This document shows, one piece after another, positions 45,769 through 54,963 of a stretch of 64,000 nucleotides of DNA. The translations under genes and the position numbers were made by a program. Origin of the DNA: Aquimarina aggregata (lineage in GTDB: Bacteria > Bacteroidota > Bacteroidia > Flavobacteriales > Flavobacteriaceae); the NCBI RefSeq assembly GCF_001632745.1, contig NZ_LQRT01000013.1, positions 620,001 to 684,000 of the forward strand, in the 5' to 3' direction. Every line of letters starts with the position of its first letter. Positions within the stretch are counted from its first letter, which is position 1. The notes under the pieces are model-generated. The model made no database searches. It had not been told where the DNA came from and saw only the letters and a program-made list of their open reading frames with translations.

Positions 45769-48700
45769 ATGATGAAAAAATTTATCATCCTTATTATATT
45801 ATGTATATCAAATCAATATACTATGAAAGGTCAAAATGAATACCAAGCTAATTGGAAAAAAGTTGAAGTTTTTAACCAACAAGGGCTTCCTAAATCTGCA
45901 TTAGAGGTAGTCCAGACCATATATACCAGTGCTAAAAAGGAAAATAACGATAATCAGATCATAAAAGCGCTTCTTCACAAAGCTAAATATATGCTTACCC
46001 TTGAAGAAGATGCACAGCTTAATATTATAAAAGACTTTAAAAGAGAAATTGATGAAAGTAAATTTCCCAAAAGAAATATTCTTGAAAGCATTCTTGCCAA
46101 TATGTATTGGCAATATTTCCAACAAAATAGATGGAAATTTTATAACAGGACTCAAACTTCAGAAAAATCTGACCAAGAAGATTTTAGAACCTGGGATTTA
46201 GAAACTTTGTTTACAGAAGTACATCTATACTATCAAAAGTCTATACAAAATGGGGTTTTGGCACAGCAAACCGATCTTTCTATTTTTAATCAAATACTAG
46301 ACGAAGAAGAAGGCTCTAAAAAATACCGCCCTACGCTATATGATTTTCTAGTCCATAATGCCTTGTCCTTCTATAAAACTTCAGAAACTAATATTACCAA
46401 ACCAGCTTATGCATTTACCATAAATAGCTCAGACTACCTTAAAGAGCATAAACAGTTTTCTACCTTAGTTATAATCCCAAAAGATTCATTATCCCTACAA
46501 GGAAATGCATTAAAGCTATATCAAAATTTAATACGATTTCATAGTAAGGATAATTCTCCAGAAGCGCTAACAGAGGTAAATATTGAGCGTTTGAACTTTG
46601 TTTATCAAAATGCTAATTTTTCGAACAAACAAGACATTTTACTAAAAACACTATCCGAAGAACAAGAAAAAATAGGCACAAACAAAACATCTGCTTTATA
46701 TGCATATGAAATAGCTAATCAATATAAACATCAAGGAGAAACATATATTCCTAAAGAAAACAAAACACACAGATGGAAACTAAAAGAAGCTTTAGAGTTA
46801 TGTGATAGTATCATAAAAAAATTTCCTGATTCAAGAGGTGCTAATAAATGTAAGTCTCTAAAAAGTCAGATACTGCATATCGAACTTTCTTTAAAGACTG
46901 AGAAATATGTTCCGATCAACAAATCTGGGCGATTACTCGTTAACTATAAGAATTTAAATAAATTATACTTTAAAGCCTTAAAAATAAATCAAAATCAACT
47001 AGTAGCTTTAAGAAAATTATATCAACCTGCAGATCAAATTAAATTTCTAAACAATCTTAAAGCAAGTAAAGTTTGGGAATCTGAAATTTGCGACGAACAT
47101 GATTTTCAATCACACTCAACCGAAGTCCTACTTCCGCCTTTAGAAAATGGCAACTATCTTATCGTTAGTACAATCACAAAAGATCTTTCACAAAAAAACT
47201 TATTCTCGTATGGTACTGTGCAAGTAAGCAATTTAGCACTTATTGAAAATAAGACTCCTGAAAAGACTATTTTTCAAGTCCTTGATCGAATTACAGGTAC
47301 GCCTATTGCTAATGCAAAAATGCACCTTAAAGCGAATGACCGAAGAGGATATGGTAAAAACTTAGATAAAACCCTAATGACTGATAAAAATGGTCAGGCA
47401 AGTCTTATCGTAAATACACATTATTACGATGTTACTATTACTATTTCTTACGAAAAAGATAACGCATATTTTAGTGGTTATTACTTAAATCAATCGTACC
47501 AGCCACAACATAATAATCAGAGTAGACAACAAACATTTTTGTTTACAGACAGAAGTATTTACAGACCTGGCCAAACAGTATATTATAAAGGAATTGTAAT
47601 GCAATCTGATGGAAAAGATGATTTTAAAGTTTCACCGCAACAACCTGCATACATTACACTTAGAGATGTAAATGGTCAAGAAGTCAAGGTTGCCAATCAC
47701 ACCACAAATGATTATGGGTCTTTTAATGGTGAATTTATTCTTCCAACATCTGGACTTACAGGTACCTATACCATACAAACTAATGACTATCATAGCGTTT
47801 CTTTTTCTGTAGAAGAATACAAAAGACCAAAATTTGAAACAAAATTTGATCCTGTAATGCAAACGTATAAAGTAAATGACACCATCAAGTTAAAAGCTAT
47901 TGCAGCTGCCTACGCGGGCAGTACGATAACAGACGCCAAAGTGGTATATCGAGTATATCGAAAAGTACAATATCCTAGATGGTGCTATTGGTATCCAAGG
48001 TACAATGTTGAACCACAAGAAATCACACATGGTGAAACTAAAACCAATGATCAAGGAGAATATTTCATCGATTTTCAAGCAATTCCTGACCTTAGTGCAA
48101 ACAAAGATGATTTACCCATATTTACATATGAAGTCACAGCAGATGTTACAGATATAAATGGTGAAACTAGAAGTACAACTACCACAGTTCGTGTGGGATA
48201 TCATGCTATGATTGCTAGTATCGAATTAAAAGATAAGATTGACAAAACCCAAAAAGGAAGTTCACTTAAGGTAAGCACTCTAAACCTGAACAATGAAGCA
48301 ATTGCAGCTTCTGGGAAAATAAAAATATTCAAACTAAAAGCTCACAACAAACCAATACGTATACGCCCATGGAAAGCACCCGATTATGAAGGCTTTAAAA
48401 AAGAAGAGTTTGAAAAATTATTCCCTCATGACGCTTTTGAAAACGAACATGATTATAGAACTTGGAAAAAAGGGACATTAGTTTTTGAAAAAGCTTTTAA
48501 TACTGCCAAAACGAAAGACAACACAAAAGGAATACAAGAAATTGTCTTAAACAACACTAAAAAGTGGGAATCCGGTAAGTATGTCATAGAACTAACTACC
48601 AAAGATCGTTTTGGACAATCTGTAAAGGACATACGTTACACAACAATGTATAGTCAAAAGGATACTAACATAAGTGACAAACAATTATTTGAAGTTACTA

Positions 48701-51700
48701 CGAACAAAAACTCATATATCATTGGTGATGAAGCTATTGTCAAACTAAGTTCTGCATCAAATGATATTACAATTACTGTTGATATCGAAAAAAACCATAA
48801 GGTTATAGAAACGAGATTCATCAAGCTTTCTAACAACAGTAAAATCATAAAAATCCCAGTCACCAAAGAAGACTTAGGTGGTTTTGCAATACGTTATAGC
48901 TTTGTGAATTATAATGGATATCAAAATGGTTCGGTTTTGATAGCCGTGCCATATGCTCCAACATCACTTAGTATCGAAACTAAGACATTTAGAGACAAAT
49001 TAAAACCTGGTCAACAAGAAACTTGGAGTTTCACTATCAAAGGCCCTAAAGGAGATCGTGTAAGTGCAGAACTTCTTGCAAGCATGTATGACATTTCTTT
49101 AGATCAGTTTTCTCCGCATCAATGGTATTTTGACCCAATTAATCGTCCTGAATATTATTCTCAAAACAAAAGGACTGCTACACAAAGTTTTGGTAGTATA
49201 TCTTTTAATCTACAAAACCACAGTGGGTCTGGGTACTATTATTCAAATCAAGAATATGATCGATTAAATTGGTTTGGATTGTATTTTGGCCAACAACAAT
49301 ATTTTAGAAGTAGACGAATGATGAAATCTTCTCCTGCTCCTATGGCTGCAATGGAAATGGCTGATGATGCAGAATTAGAAGAGATAACCGTAGAAAACTT
49401 TGCTCTAAACAAGAAAGAATCTGTAGAAGGAGATAGTATTGCTCTGGCATCTTCTGAAAAAACTAAAGAAGATAAGTCTCAAAAAGAAACTTCTTTAGAA
49501 GGTGTAAAAATCCGGAAAAATCTTCAAGAAACTGCTTTTTTCTTTCCAAAACTTACAACAGATAAAGAGGGTAATGTGAGTTTTAATTTTACGGCTCCAG
49601 AAGCCTTAACAAAATGGAAACTACAACTACTAGCGCATACTAAAACACTAAACTCTGCGACCACCACATTAGAAACTGTTACTCAAAAAGAATTGATGAT
49701 TCTTCCGAATCCTCCAAGGTTTCTTAGAGAAGGTGATAAAATTGTAATAAGCTCTAAAATATCTAATTTAGCTATCAAAGATCTAAATGGTATAGTAGAA
49801 TTGCAATTATTTGATGCTTTAACAAATAAAGCAATTGATACTCAGTTACAAAATACTACTGCACGTCAAAATTTCGAAGTAAAAAGCAAAGGAAATACAA
49901 ATATCTCTTGGGAGCTATCAATCCCTGATAACGTACAAACAGTACAATACAAAATCGTTGCAAAAGCAGGGGATTTTTCTGATGGAGAACAAAATGTTTT
50001 ACCTGTGTTAAGTAATAGAATGTTAGTAACCGAAACACTGCCTATGTGGATTCGTTCTGATCAAACTAAAACATTTACGCTTACTAAACTAAGAGATAAC
50101 AATTCTACCACTTTAGAACACCATAAGCTAACTCTAGAAATGACCTCTAATCCTGCATGGTACGCCGTACAGGCACTTCCGTATCTTATGGAATATCCTT
50201 ATGAGTGTTCAGAACAAACATTCTCAAGGTATTATGCCAACGCACTAGCTAGTCATATTGCAAACAGCAACCCTAGAATTCAGGAAGTTTTTAATCAATG
50301 GAAATCTAGTGATGCTTTAGTAAGTAATCTTGAAAAGAATCAAGAACTTAAATCTTTAATAATACAAGAGACTCCGTGGCTACGTGATGCACAAAGTGAA
50401 ACAGAACAAAAGAAGAGAATTGCTTTATTATTTGACTTAAACAAAATGAATAATGAGCTACAATCTGCATTGCTAAAACTACAGCAAATGCAATATGGTT
50501 CGGGTGGTTTTCCTTGGTTTAAAGGAGGACTAGAAAATCGATTTATTACACAACATATAGCTACTGGATTTGGGCATCTTAAAAAACTTGGTGTAACGCA
50601 ATTTGATAGCAACACTAAGAATATGTTACAAAATGCAATTCGTTTTTTAGATACCGAATTTGTTAAAGAGTATACCGATTTAAAACGATATTGTGCAAAA
50701 AATAAGATAGATATCAATAAGAATCACTTAAGCTACACACAAGTGCATTATCTATATATGCGTAGTTTCTTTGAAGACATTGCTAGGCCGAAAAAAACGA
50801 ATGAAGCTTGGGACTATTATTTAGGTCAATCAAAAAAATATTGGTTAAAGCAAAGTCTATATACTCAAGGCTTACTAGCTCTTGTTTTGCACCGAAATAA
50901 TAATCCAGACATTGCTACAAAAATCATTAGATCATTAGATGAGAAAAGTATTACGAGTGAAGAATTAGGAATGTATTGGAAATCTAACACTTCTAGTTGG
51001 TATTGGTATCAAGCGCCTATAGAAACCCAATCTTTAATGATCGAAGTATTTTCTGAAATTGAAAAAGAACCGCTAAAAACGAAGATTGTAGATAATCTAA
51101 AGGTTTGGTTATTAAAAAACAAACAAACTAATCGTTGGAAAACAACTAAAGCAACAGCTGATGCTGTATATGCTTTGTTGCTACAAGGAAATGATTGGTT
51201 ATCTGTTACAGATATGGTATCAATTGTACTTGGAAATCAAACTATTGATCCAAATCAATTAGAAGATGTAAAGGTAGAAGCAGGTACGGGCTACTTTAAA
51301 ACATCCTGGAACGGAAACGATATCAAACCTGAAATGGGAACTGCTAAAATTTCAAAAAAAGGAAAAGGTATTGCTTGGGGAGCTTTATACTGGCAATATT
51401 TTGAAAATCTAGATAAGATTACACCTGCAAAAACCCCATTATCCCTTAAGAAAAAACTATACTTAAAAAAGAATACGGATACTGGTGAAAAAATTACAGA
51501 GATTACCGATAAAACCAAATTAGCACTAGGAGATCTGGTTCGAGTGCGTATCGAATTAAGATCTGATCGTGCAATGCAGTTTGTACATATGAAAGACATG
51601 CGTGCTTCTGGACTTGAACCTATCAATGTAATTTCACAATACAAATGGCAGGATAATCTAGGATACTATGAAAGCACTAAAGATGCATCAACTAACTTTT

Positions 51701-51855
51701 TCTTCGATTATTTACCAAAAGGAGTATTCGTTTTTGAATATGACTTACGCGTAAATAATCAAGGAGATTTTTCTAACGGTATTACAACAATCCAAAGTAT
51801 GTATGCTCCCGAATTTTCTAGTCATTCTGAAGGTGTAAGAATTAAAGTAAATTAG
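45769..51855 (+). CDS. Large alpha-2-macroglobulin family protein
   Basis: 2028 residues. A short hydrophobic leader (MMKKFIILIILCISNQY) suggests export; no lipobox is seen. About 500 residues of helical N-terminal sequence come first, then macroglobulin domains with the MG2 motif FTDRSIYRPGQTVYYKGIV (near 600). A methionine-, proline- and acid-rich stretch (about 1180-1250) looks like the bait region. The thioester motif CSEQ lies at C1480-Q1483 within YPYECSEQTFSRYY. Such proteins trap attacking proteases by covalent linkage in the periplasm or on the surface. The penicillin-binding partner seen in proteobacteria is absent here. Confidence 0.93.
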   Translation: MMKKFIILIILCISNQYTMKGQNEYQANWKKVEVFNQQGLPKSALEVVQTIYTSAKKENNDNQIIKALLHKAKYMLTLEEDAQLNIIKDFKREIDESKFPKRNILESILANMYWQYFQQNRWKFYNRTQTSEKSDQEDFRTWDLETLFTEVHLYYQKSIQNGVLAQQTDLSIFNQILDEEEGSKKYRPTLYDFLVHNALSFYKTSETNITKPAYAFTINSSDYLKEHKQFSTLVIIPKDSLSLQGNALKLYQNLIRFHSKDNSPEALTEVNIERLNFVYQNANFSNKQDILLKTLSEEQEKIGTNKTSALYAYEIANQYKHQGETYIPKENKTHRWKLKEALELCDSIIKKFPDSRGANKCKSLKSQILHIELSLKTEKYVPINKSGRLLVNYKNLNKLYFKALKINQNQLVALRKLYQPADQIKFLNNLKASKVWESEICDEHDFQSHSTEVLLPPLENGNYLIVSTITKDLSQKNLFSYGTVQVSNLALIENKTPEKTIFQVLDRITGTPIANAKMHLKANDRRGYGKNLDKTLMTDKNGQASLIVNTHYYDVTITISYEKDNAYFSGYYLNQSYQPQHNNQSRQQTFLFTDRSIYRPGQTVYYKGIVMQSDGKDDFKVSPQQPAYITLRDVNGQEVKVANHTTNDYGSFNGEFILPTSGLTGTYTIQTNDYHSVSFSVEEYKRPKFETKFDPVMQTYKVNDTIKLKAIAAAYAGSTITDAKVVYRVYRKVQYPRWCYWYPRYNVEPQEITHGETKTNDQGEYFIDFQAIPDLSANKDDLPIFTYEVTADVTDINGETRSTTTTVRVGYHAMIASIELKDKIDKTQKGSSLKVSTLNLNNEAIAASGKIKIFKLKAHNKPIRIRPWKAPDYEGFKKEEFEKLFPHDAFENEHDYRTWKKGTLVFEKAFNTAKTKDNTKGIQEIVLNNTKKWESGKYVIELTTKDRFGQSVKDIRYTTMYSQKDTNISDKQLFEVTTNKNSYIIGDEAIVKLSSASNDITITVDIEKNHKVIETRFIKLSNNSKIIKIPVTKEDLGGFAIRYSFVNYNGYQNGSVLIAVPYAPTSLSIETKTFRDKLKPGQQETWSFTIKGPKGDRVSAELLASMYDISLDQFSPHQWYFDPINRPEYYSQNKRTATQSFGSISFNLQNHSGSGYYYSNQEYDRLNWFGLYFGQQQYFRSRRMMKSSPAPMAAMEMADDAELEEITVENFALNKKESVEGDSIALASSEKTKEDKSQKETSLEGVKIRKNLQETAFFFPKLTTDKEGNVSFNFTAPEALTKWKLQLLAHTKTLNSATTTLETVTQKELMILPNPPRFLREGDKIVISSKISNLAIKDLNGIVELQLFDALTNKAIDTQLQNTTARQNFEVKSKGNTNISWELSIPDNVQTVQYKIVAKAGDFSDGEQNVLPVLSNRMLVTETLPMWIRSDQTKTFTLTKLRDNNSTTLEHHKLTLEMTSNPAWYAVQALPYLMEYPYECSEQTFSRYYANALASHIANSNPRIQEVFNQWKSSDALVSNLEKNQELKSLIIQETPWLRDAQSETEQKKRIALLFDLNKMNNELQSALLKLQQMQYGSGGFPWFKGGLENRFITQHIATGFGHLKKLGVTQFDSNTKNMLQNAIRFLDTEFVKEYTDLKRYCAKNKIDINKNHLSYTQVHYLYMRSFFEDIARPKKTNEAWDYYLGQSKKYWLKQSLYTQGLLALVLHRNNNPDIATKIIRSLDEKSITSEELGMYWKSNTSSWYWYQAPIETQSLMIEVFSEIEKEPLKTKIVDNLKVWLLKNKQTNRWKTTKATADAVYALLLQGNDWLSVTDMVSIVLGNQTIDPNQLEDVKVEAGTGYFKTSWNGNDIKPEMGTAKISKKGKGIAWGALYWQYFENLDKITPAKTPLSLKKKLYLKKNTDTGEKITEITDKTKLALGDLVRVRIELRSDRAMQFVHMKDMRASGLEPINVISQYKWQDNLGYYESTKDASTNFFFDYLPKGVFVFEYDLRVNNQGDFSNGITTIQSMYAPEFSSHSEGVRIKVN

Positions 51856-51866
51856 ATATTAGCAAT

Positions 51867-51902
51867 AAAAAAAGGAGCGCTATAAATAGCGCTCCTTTTT
51901 TT
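51867..51902. terminator. Bidirectional terminator between macroglobulin and fasciclin genes
   Basis: A perfect inverted repeat with GGAGCGCTA (51874-51882) pairing TAGCGCTCC (51887-51895) across TAAA, flanked by seven A and seven T. The two converging genes can both use it. Confidence 0.95.
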
Positions 51903-51933
51903 CAATTATATATTGGGACTTAAAAATAAAGTC

Positions 51934-52554
51934 TTATTTCTTAGGCATCATAACAGCATCCACTGTGTGTATAAATCCGTTAGATGCTTCAACATCAGTT
52001 GTAATCAATCGACCTCCGTTACCACTTTCGTCTATCAAATATACAGTATCCCCTTTTAGAGAGGCTGTTATACGAGACCCCTCAAGAGTTTTTAAAGGAA
52101 TACTTCCTCCACCTTCTCTTATCGCTTTTACAATATCTCCTTTAGATATTACACTTGGAATGATATGGTATTTTAATACTGTTGCTAATTGCTCCTTATT
52201 TTCAGGATTCAGCAACTTTTCTTTTGATTTTGGCGGAAATTTATCAAATGCATTATTGATGGGAGCAAAAATAGTAAAACCTCCTTCTTGCGTGAATGTT
52301 TCTGTAACTTCTGCTGTTTTAATAGCATCAGAAAGAACCGAAAAACCCTTATCAACAGAAGTAAACTCTATAATGGTTGGTAATTTTTCTTCCAGCTCCT
52401 TATTTGCATTAATTTCAGGTAAATCTGATATTTTTTGAGCTATTAACTTTCCGTTTTCATCTTTTGTGACTATATATTTTTCAGAGTCACTACATGCAGT
52501 GGTTAATAATAAAATAGCACCTACAAAAACAGGAAATAAATTTCTAATATTCAT
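51934..52554 (-). CDS. Fasciclin-domain (FAS1) lipoprotein
   Basis: 206 residues. The signal MNIRNLFPVFVGAILLLTTA ends at lipobox cysteine 21, followed by SDSEK. One FAS1 domain occupies about residues 60-205, with the H1 motif FTIFAPINNAFDKFP and the H2 motif GFIHTVDAVMMP. FAS1 domains mediate adhesion or bind small ligands; the exact role is unknown. It is a single gene sharing a terminator with the macroglobulin gene. Confidence 0.93.
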   Translation of the reverse strand: MNIRNLFPVFVGAILLLTTACSDSEKYIVTKDENGKLIAQKISDLPEINANKELEEKLPTIIEFTSVDKGFSVLSDAIKTAEVTETFTQEGGFTIFAPINNAFDKFPPKSKEKLLNPENKEQLATVLKYHIIPSVISKGDIVKAIREGGGSIPLKTLEGSRITASLKGDTVYLIDESGNGGRLITTDVEASNGFIHTVDAVMMPKK

Positions 52555-52952
52555 TATGACGGGTTTGATTTTAGTTTAATTTAATCTAGCTTTTTTTAAA
52601 CGTTGAAAAATTATTTAGCTTTGGTAATCTTAGGTTAAATAACTCTTAACAGAATCTTAAATTCGTTCTATCACATAGAATATAAAAGACGTAAATAATA
52701 CAGTAATAATAAAGGATAAATATAGTATCATGATCAGCACATACGTGATGTAAAATTATTATCTGTAGCCATTCTTTTAGAATTCGTTTTTACTTTCCTT
52801 ATCATTCAATTTAATGTGCTATTATCGTTTACTGTTACTATAAATAACCTTCATGTGCTTTAACATACCTTAAAATATATAGTTTTTAGGTATCTTAGAT
52901 TGCATTAAAAAGTAACGCTATCTTAATCGATGTAATCTGAAAAAATTAATTC
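52555..52952. other. Divergent intergenic region between fasciclin and lactonase genes
   Basis: 398 AT-rich bases. I found no consensus promoter, no structured RNA and no open frame worth naming on either strand. Confidence 0.5.
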
Positions 52953-53999
52953 ATGAGTTTTTTTAAAAAAATTATCTTAGCACTCTCTCTAATCGTTATA
53001 AGTTTTGTAGCATACACCTTAATATCTACTGGTTATTTCAGAACCATTGAACCTCATTTTAATGGTGAAATCTTGAAAAAAATACCTTTAGTAGGTGCAG
53101 AAGATATTACAGTGAGTCATATAGATGGATTTGCCTTAATCTCGTCAACAGATAGAAAGATTTATCCTCCTACAAAAGAAGAACATGGAGGCTTATATAG
53201 CATGGACCTAACATCTGGTAATTTTAATCTTACACATCTTACTTCGTCTTTCTCTAAGTCTTTTGCTCCACATGGAATATCTATACTTAAAAAAGATAGC
53301 ACCTATATCGTTATGGCGGTCAATCACACTCCAAAAGGACATTCAATAGAGGTGTTTACGAAAAATAAAGAGCAACTTATTTTCGAAAAATCATTAATCG
53401 ATTCAACTATGATTAGTCCTAATGATATTGTTTTGGTAGACGAAAATAGATTCTACTTCACTAATGATCATGGTTATAATGAAGGCTTCGGAAAATTCAT
53501 GGAAGAATATGGTGGGCTTTCTGTTGCTAACGTGATCTACTTTGACGGCAAAAACTATAGAGAAGTAGCAAATGGTATCGCATATGCTAACGGAATAAAT
53601 CATGACCCTAAACGACAATTACTCTATGTAGCCTCTCCTCGTGGTTTCTTAATTAAGGTCTATAGCATCAAACAAAATGGAGATCTAGAATTCATAGAAG
53701 ATATTCCCTGCGGTACAGGCGTGGATAATATTGAAATCGATCCGCAAGGCAACCTTTGGGTAGGGGCTCATCCTAACTTATTACGATTTAAAGCATATGC
53801 CCAAGGAAAAAAGGAAACCTCTCCCTCAGAAATTTTAAAAATTAGTTATCGTGAAAAAAATGATTATTCTGTAGAAAAAATTTATGTAGAAGATGGCAGT
53901 ACAATGTCTGGCTCGACAGTTGCCACACCTTATGAAGATTTAATCATTACCGGAAATGTCATGGATAAGGACTTTTTAATTTTAAAACCTAAAAAGTAA
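52953..53999 (+). CDS. Paraoxonase-like lactonase/arylesterase, membrane anchored
   Basis: 348 residues with an uncleaved-looking N-terminal membrane anchor (about 5-27). The six-bladed propeller shows every paraoxonase site I can check: calcium ligands E50 and D51 (GAEDI), N157 (SPNDI), N213 (YANGI), D258 and N259 (GVDNIEID), and the histidine pair H107 (PHGIS) and H125 (VNHTP). Family members hydrolyse lactones and aryl esters, including quorum-sensing lactones in some cases. The Crp/Fnr gene follows on the same strand with its own promoter. Confidence 0.87.
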   Translation: MSFFKKIILALSLIVISFVAYTLISTGYFRTIEPHFNGEILKKIPLVGAEDITVSHIDGFALISSTDRKIYPPTKEEHGGLYSMDLTSGNFNLTHLTSSFSKSFAPHGISILKKDSTYIVMAVNHTPKGHSIEVFTKNKEQLIFEKSLIDSTMISPNDIVLVDENRFYFTNDHGYNEGFGKFMEEYGGLSVANVIYFDGKNYREVANGIAYANGINHDPKRQLLYVASPRGFLIKVYSIKQNGDLEFIEDIPCGTGVDNIEIDPQGNLWVGAHPNLLRFKAYAQGKKETSPSEILKISYREKNDYSVEKIYVEDGSTMSGSTVATPYEDLIITGNVMDKDFLILKPKK

Positions 54000-54050
54000 T
54001 ATCAATACTTATCTACCATATTAGCATTTCTTTACATAGAATTCTTACCA

Positions 54051-54058
54051 TAATTTTG
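54051..54058 (+). promoter_or_regulatory. Candidate promoter of Crp/Fnr gene (-7 box)
   Basis: TAATTTTG matches TAnnTTTG exactly. It overlaps the upstream in-frame start at 54056, so translation should begin at the downstream ATG (54107). Confidence 0.5.
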
Positions 54059-54106
54059 ATACAATGTATTATTTTTATAGTACAAAACCTTTACGCTATT
54101 CTTATC

Positions 54107-54694
54107 ATGGTAGAACCATTAAAAAATCACATATTAAGGTTTGTCACCCCACCTAGTAATGAACTCTCCTTATTCTTAAGAGCGTTAGAATATCAAGATG
54201 TCAACAACAAAGAATACCTTTTAAAAGAAGGACAATACTGCAAACATGTATATTTTATAATAAAAGGCTGTTTTAGATCTTATTTCTTAAACAGTAAAGG
54301 TGTCGAAAAAGTGATTAATTTTGGAATCGAAGATTGGTGGTACACCAATTTTGATAGTTTTATTAATCAAACTCCTTCAGAATTTAGTATCCAAGCCGCA
54401 GAAGATTCATTGATATTAAAAATTAGTAAAGAAAAATTAGATTGTATTCTAAAGGACTCTCTTTCCTTAAATCAATATTTTAGAATCATACATGAAAAAG
54501 TACGTATAGCAGATCAACGTAGAATTCAATTTATGTATAAATTATCAGGTGAAGAGCTGTATACTGTTTTTTGTAAATATAATCCTGATTTCGTTCAACG
54601 TGTACCTCAATATATGCTTGCCTCATATCTAGGATTTACTCCTGAATTTTTAAGTAAAATAAGAGCTCGTAAAAAACCAAGAACTCTTTTTTAA
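54107..54694 (+). CDS. Crp/Fnr-family transcriptional regulator
   Basis: 195 residues from the ATG at 54107 (MVEPLKNHILRFVTPPSNEL). The frame runs 17 codons further upstream, but that start lies in the promoter box. The cyclic-nucleotide-binding fold spans about residues 15-130 (LLKEGQYCKHVYFIIKGCFR). The C-terminal part includes VPQYMLASYLGFTPEFLSKI, the helix-turn-helix typical of this Bacteroidota subgroup, whose ligand is unknown. It may control the lactonase gene upstream. Confidence 0.9.
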   Translation: MVEPLKNHILRFVTPPSNELSLFLRALEYQDVNNKEYLLKEGQYCKHVYFIIKGCFRSYFLNSKGVEKVINFGIEDWWYTNFDSFINQTPSEFSIQAAEDSLILKISKEKLDCILKDSLSLNQYFRIIHEKVRIADQRRIQFMYKLSGEELYTVFCKYNPDFVQRVPQYMLASYLGFTPEFLSKIRARKKPRTLF

Positions 54695-54928
54695 TTTAAT
54701 TCCTTTTTTAAGTCTAAAACTTCATAAAGTAGAACTATTTTGATTTTTTCTTTTTAATCAAAATAAGATATAAATTATACAGATTAAACACTTTGTGCAC
54801 AGCATAGAAGAGTCGAGAATAAAAAAAAACGAATCAGTTTTATCCATTTTTTTAGGAAATATAAAAATCAAGGCAAGTTCTATATCTATTAAAGCAAACC
54901 TAATGAGGAAAAAGCATTAAATACATAT

Positions 54929-54955
54929 TAAACCACCCTGAAACAGGGTGGTTTA
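54929..54955 (-). terminator. Hairpin after the leucine-rich-repeat gene
   Basis: Twelve bases (54929-54940) pair perfectly with 54944-54955 around AAA. It lies 8 bases past the stop of the minus-strand gene. The T run after it is poor, so termination may be partial or the hairpin may protect the mRNA end. Confidence 0.65.
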
Positions 54956-54963
54956 GTTATAAT

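Noticed and set aside
51965-52438. 157-codon plus-strand frame opposite the fasciclin gene
   Set aside because: Antisense to a clear FAS1 lipoprotein; no signal, motif or promoter of its own.
54736-54765. 10-base inverted repeat after the Crp/Fnr gene as a terminator
   Set aside because: Stem is nearly all A-T with a 10-base loop and no T run after it, so it is too weak to call.
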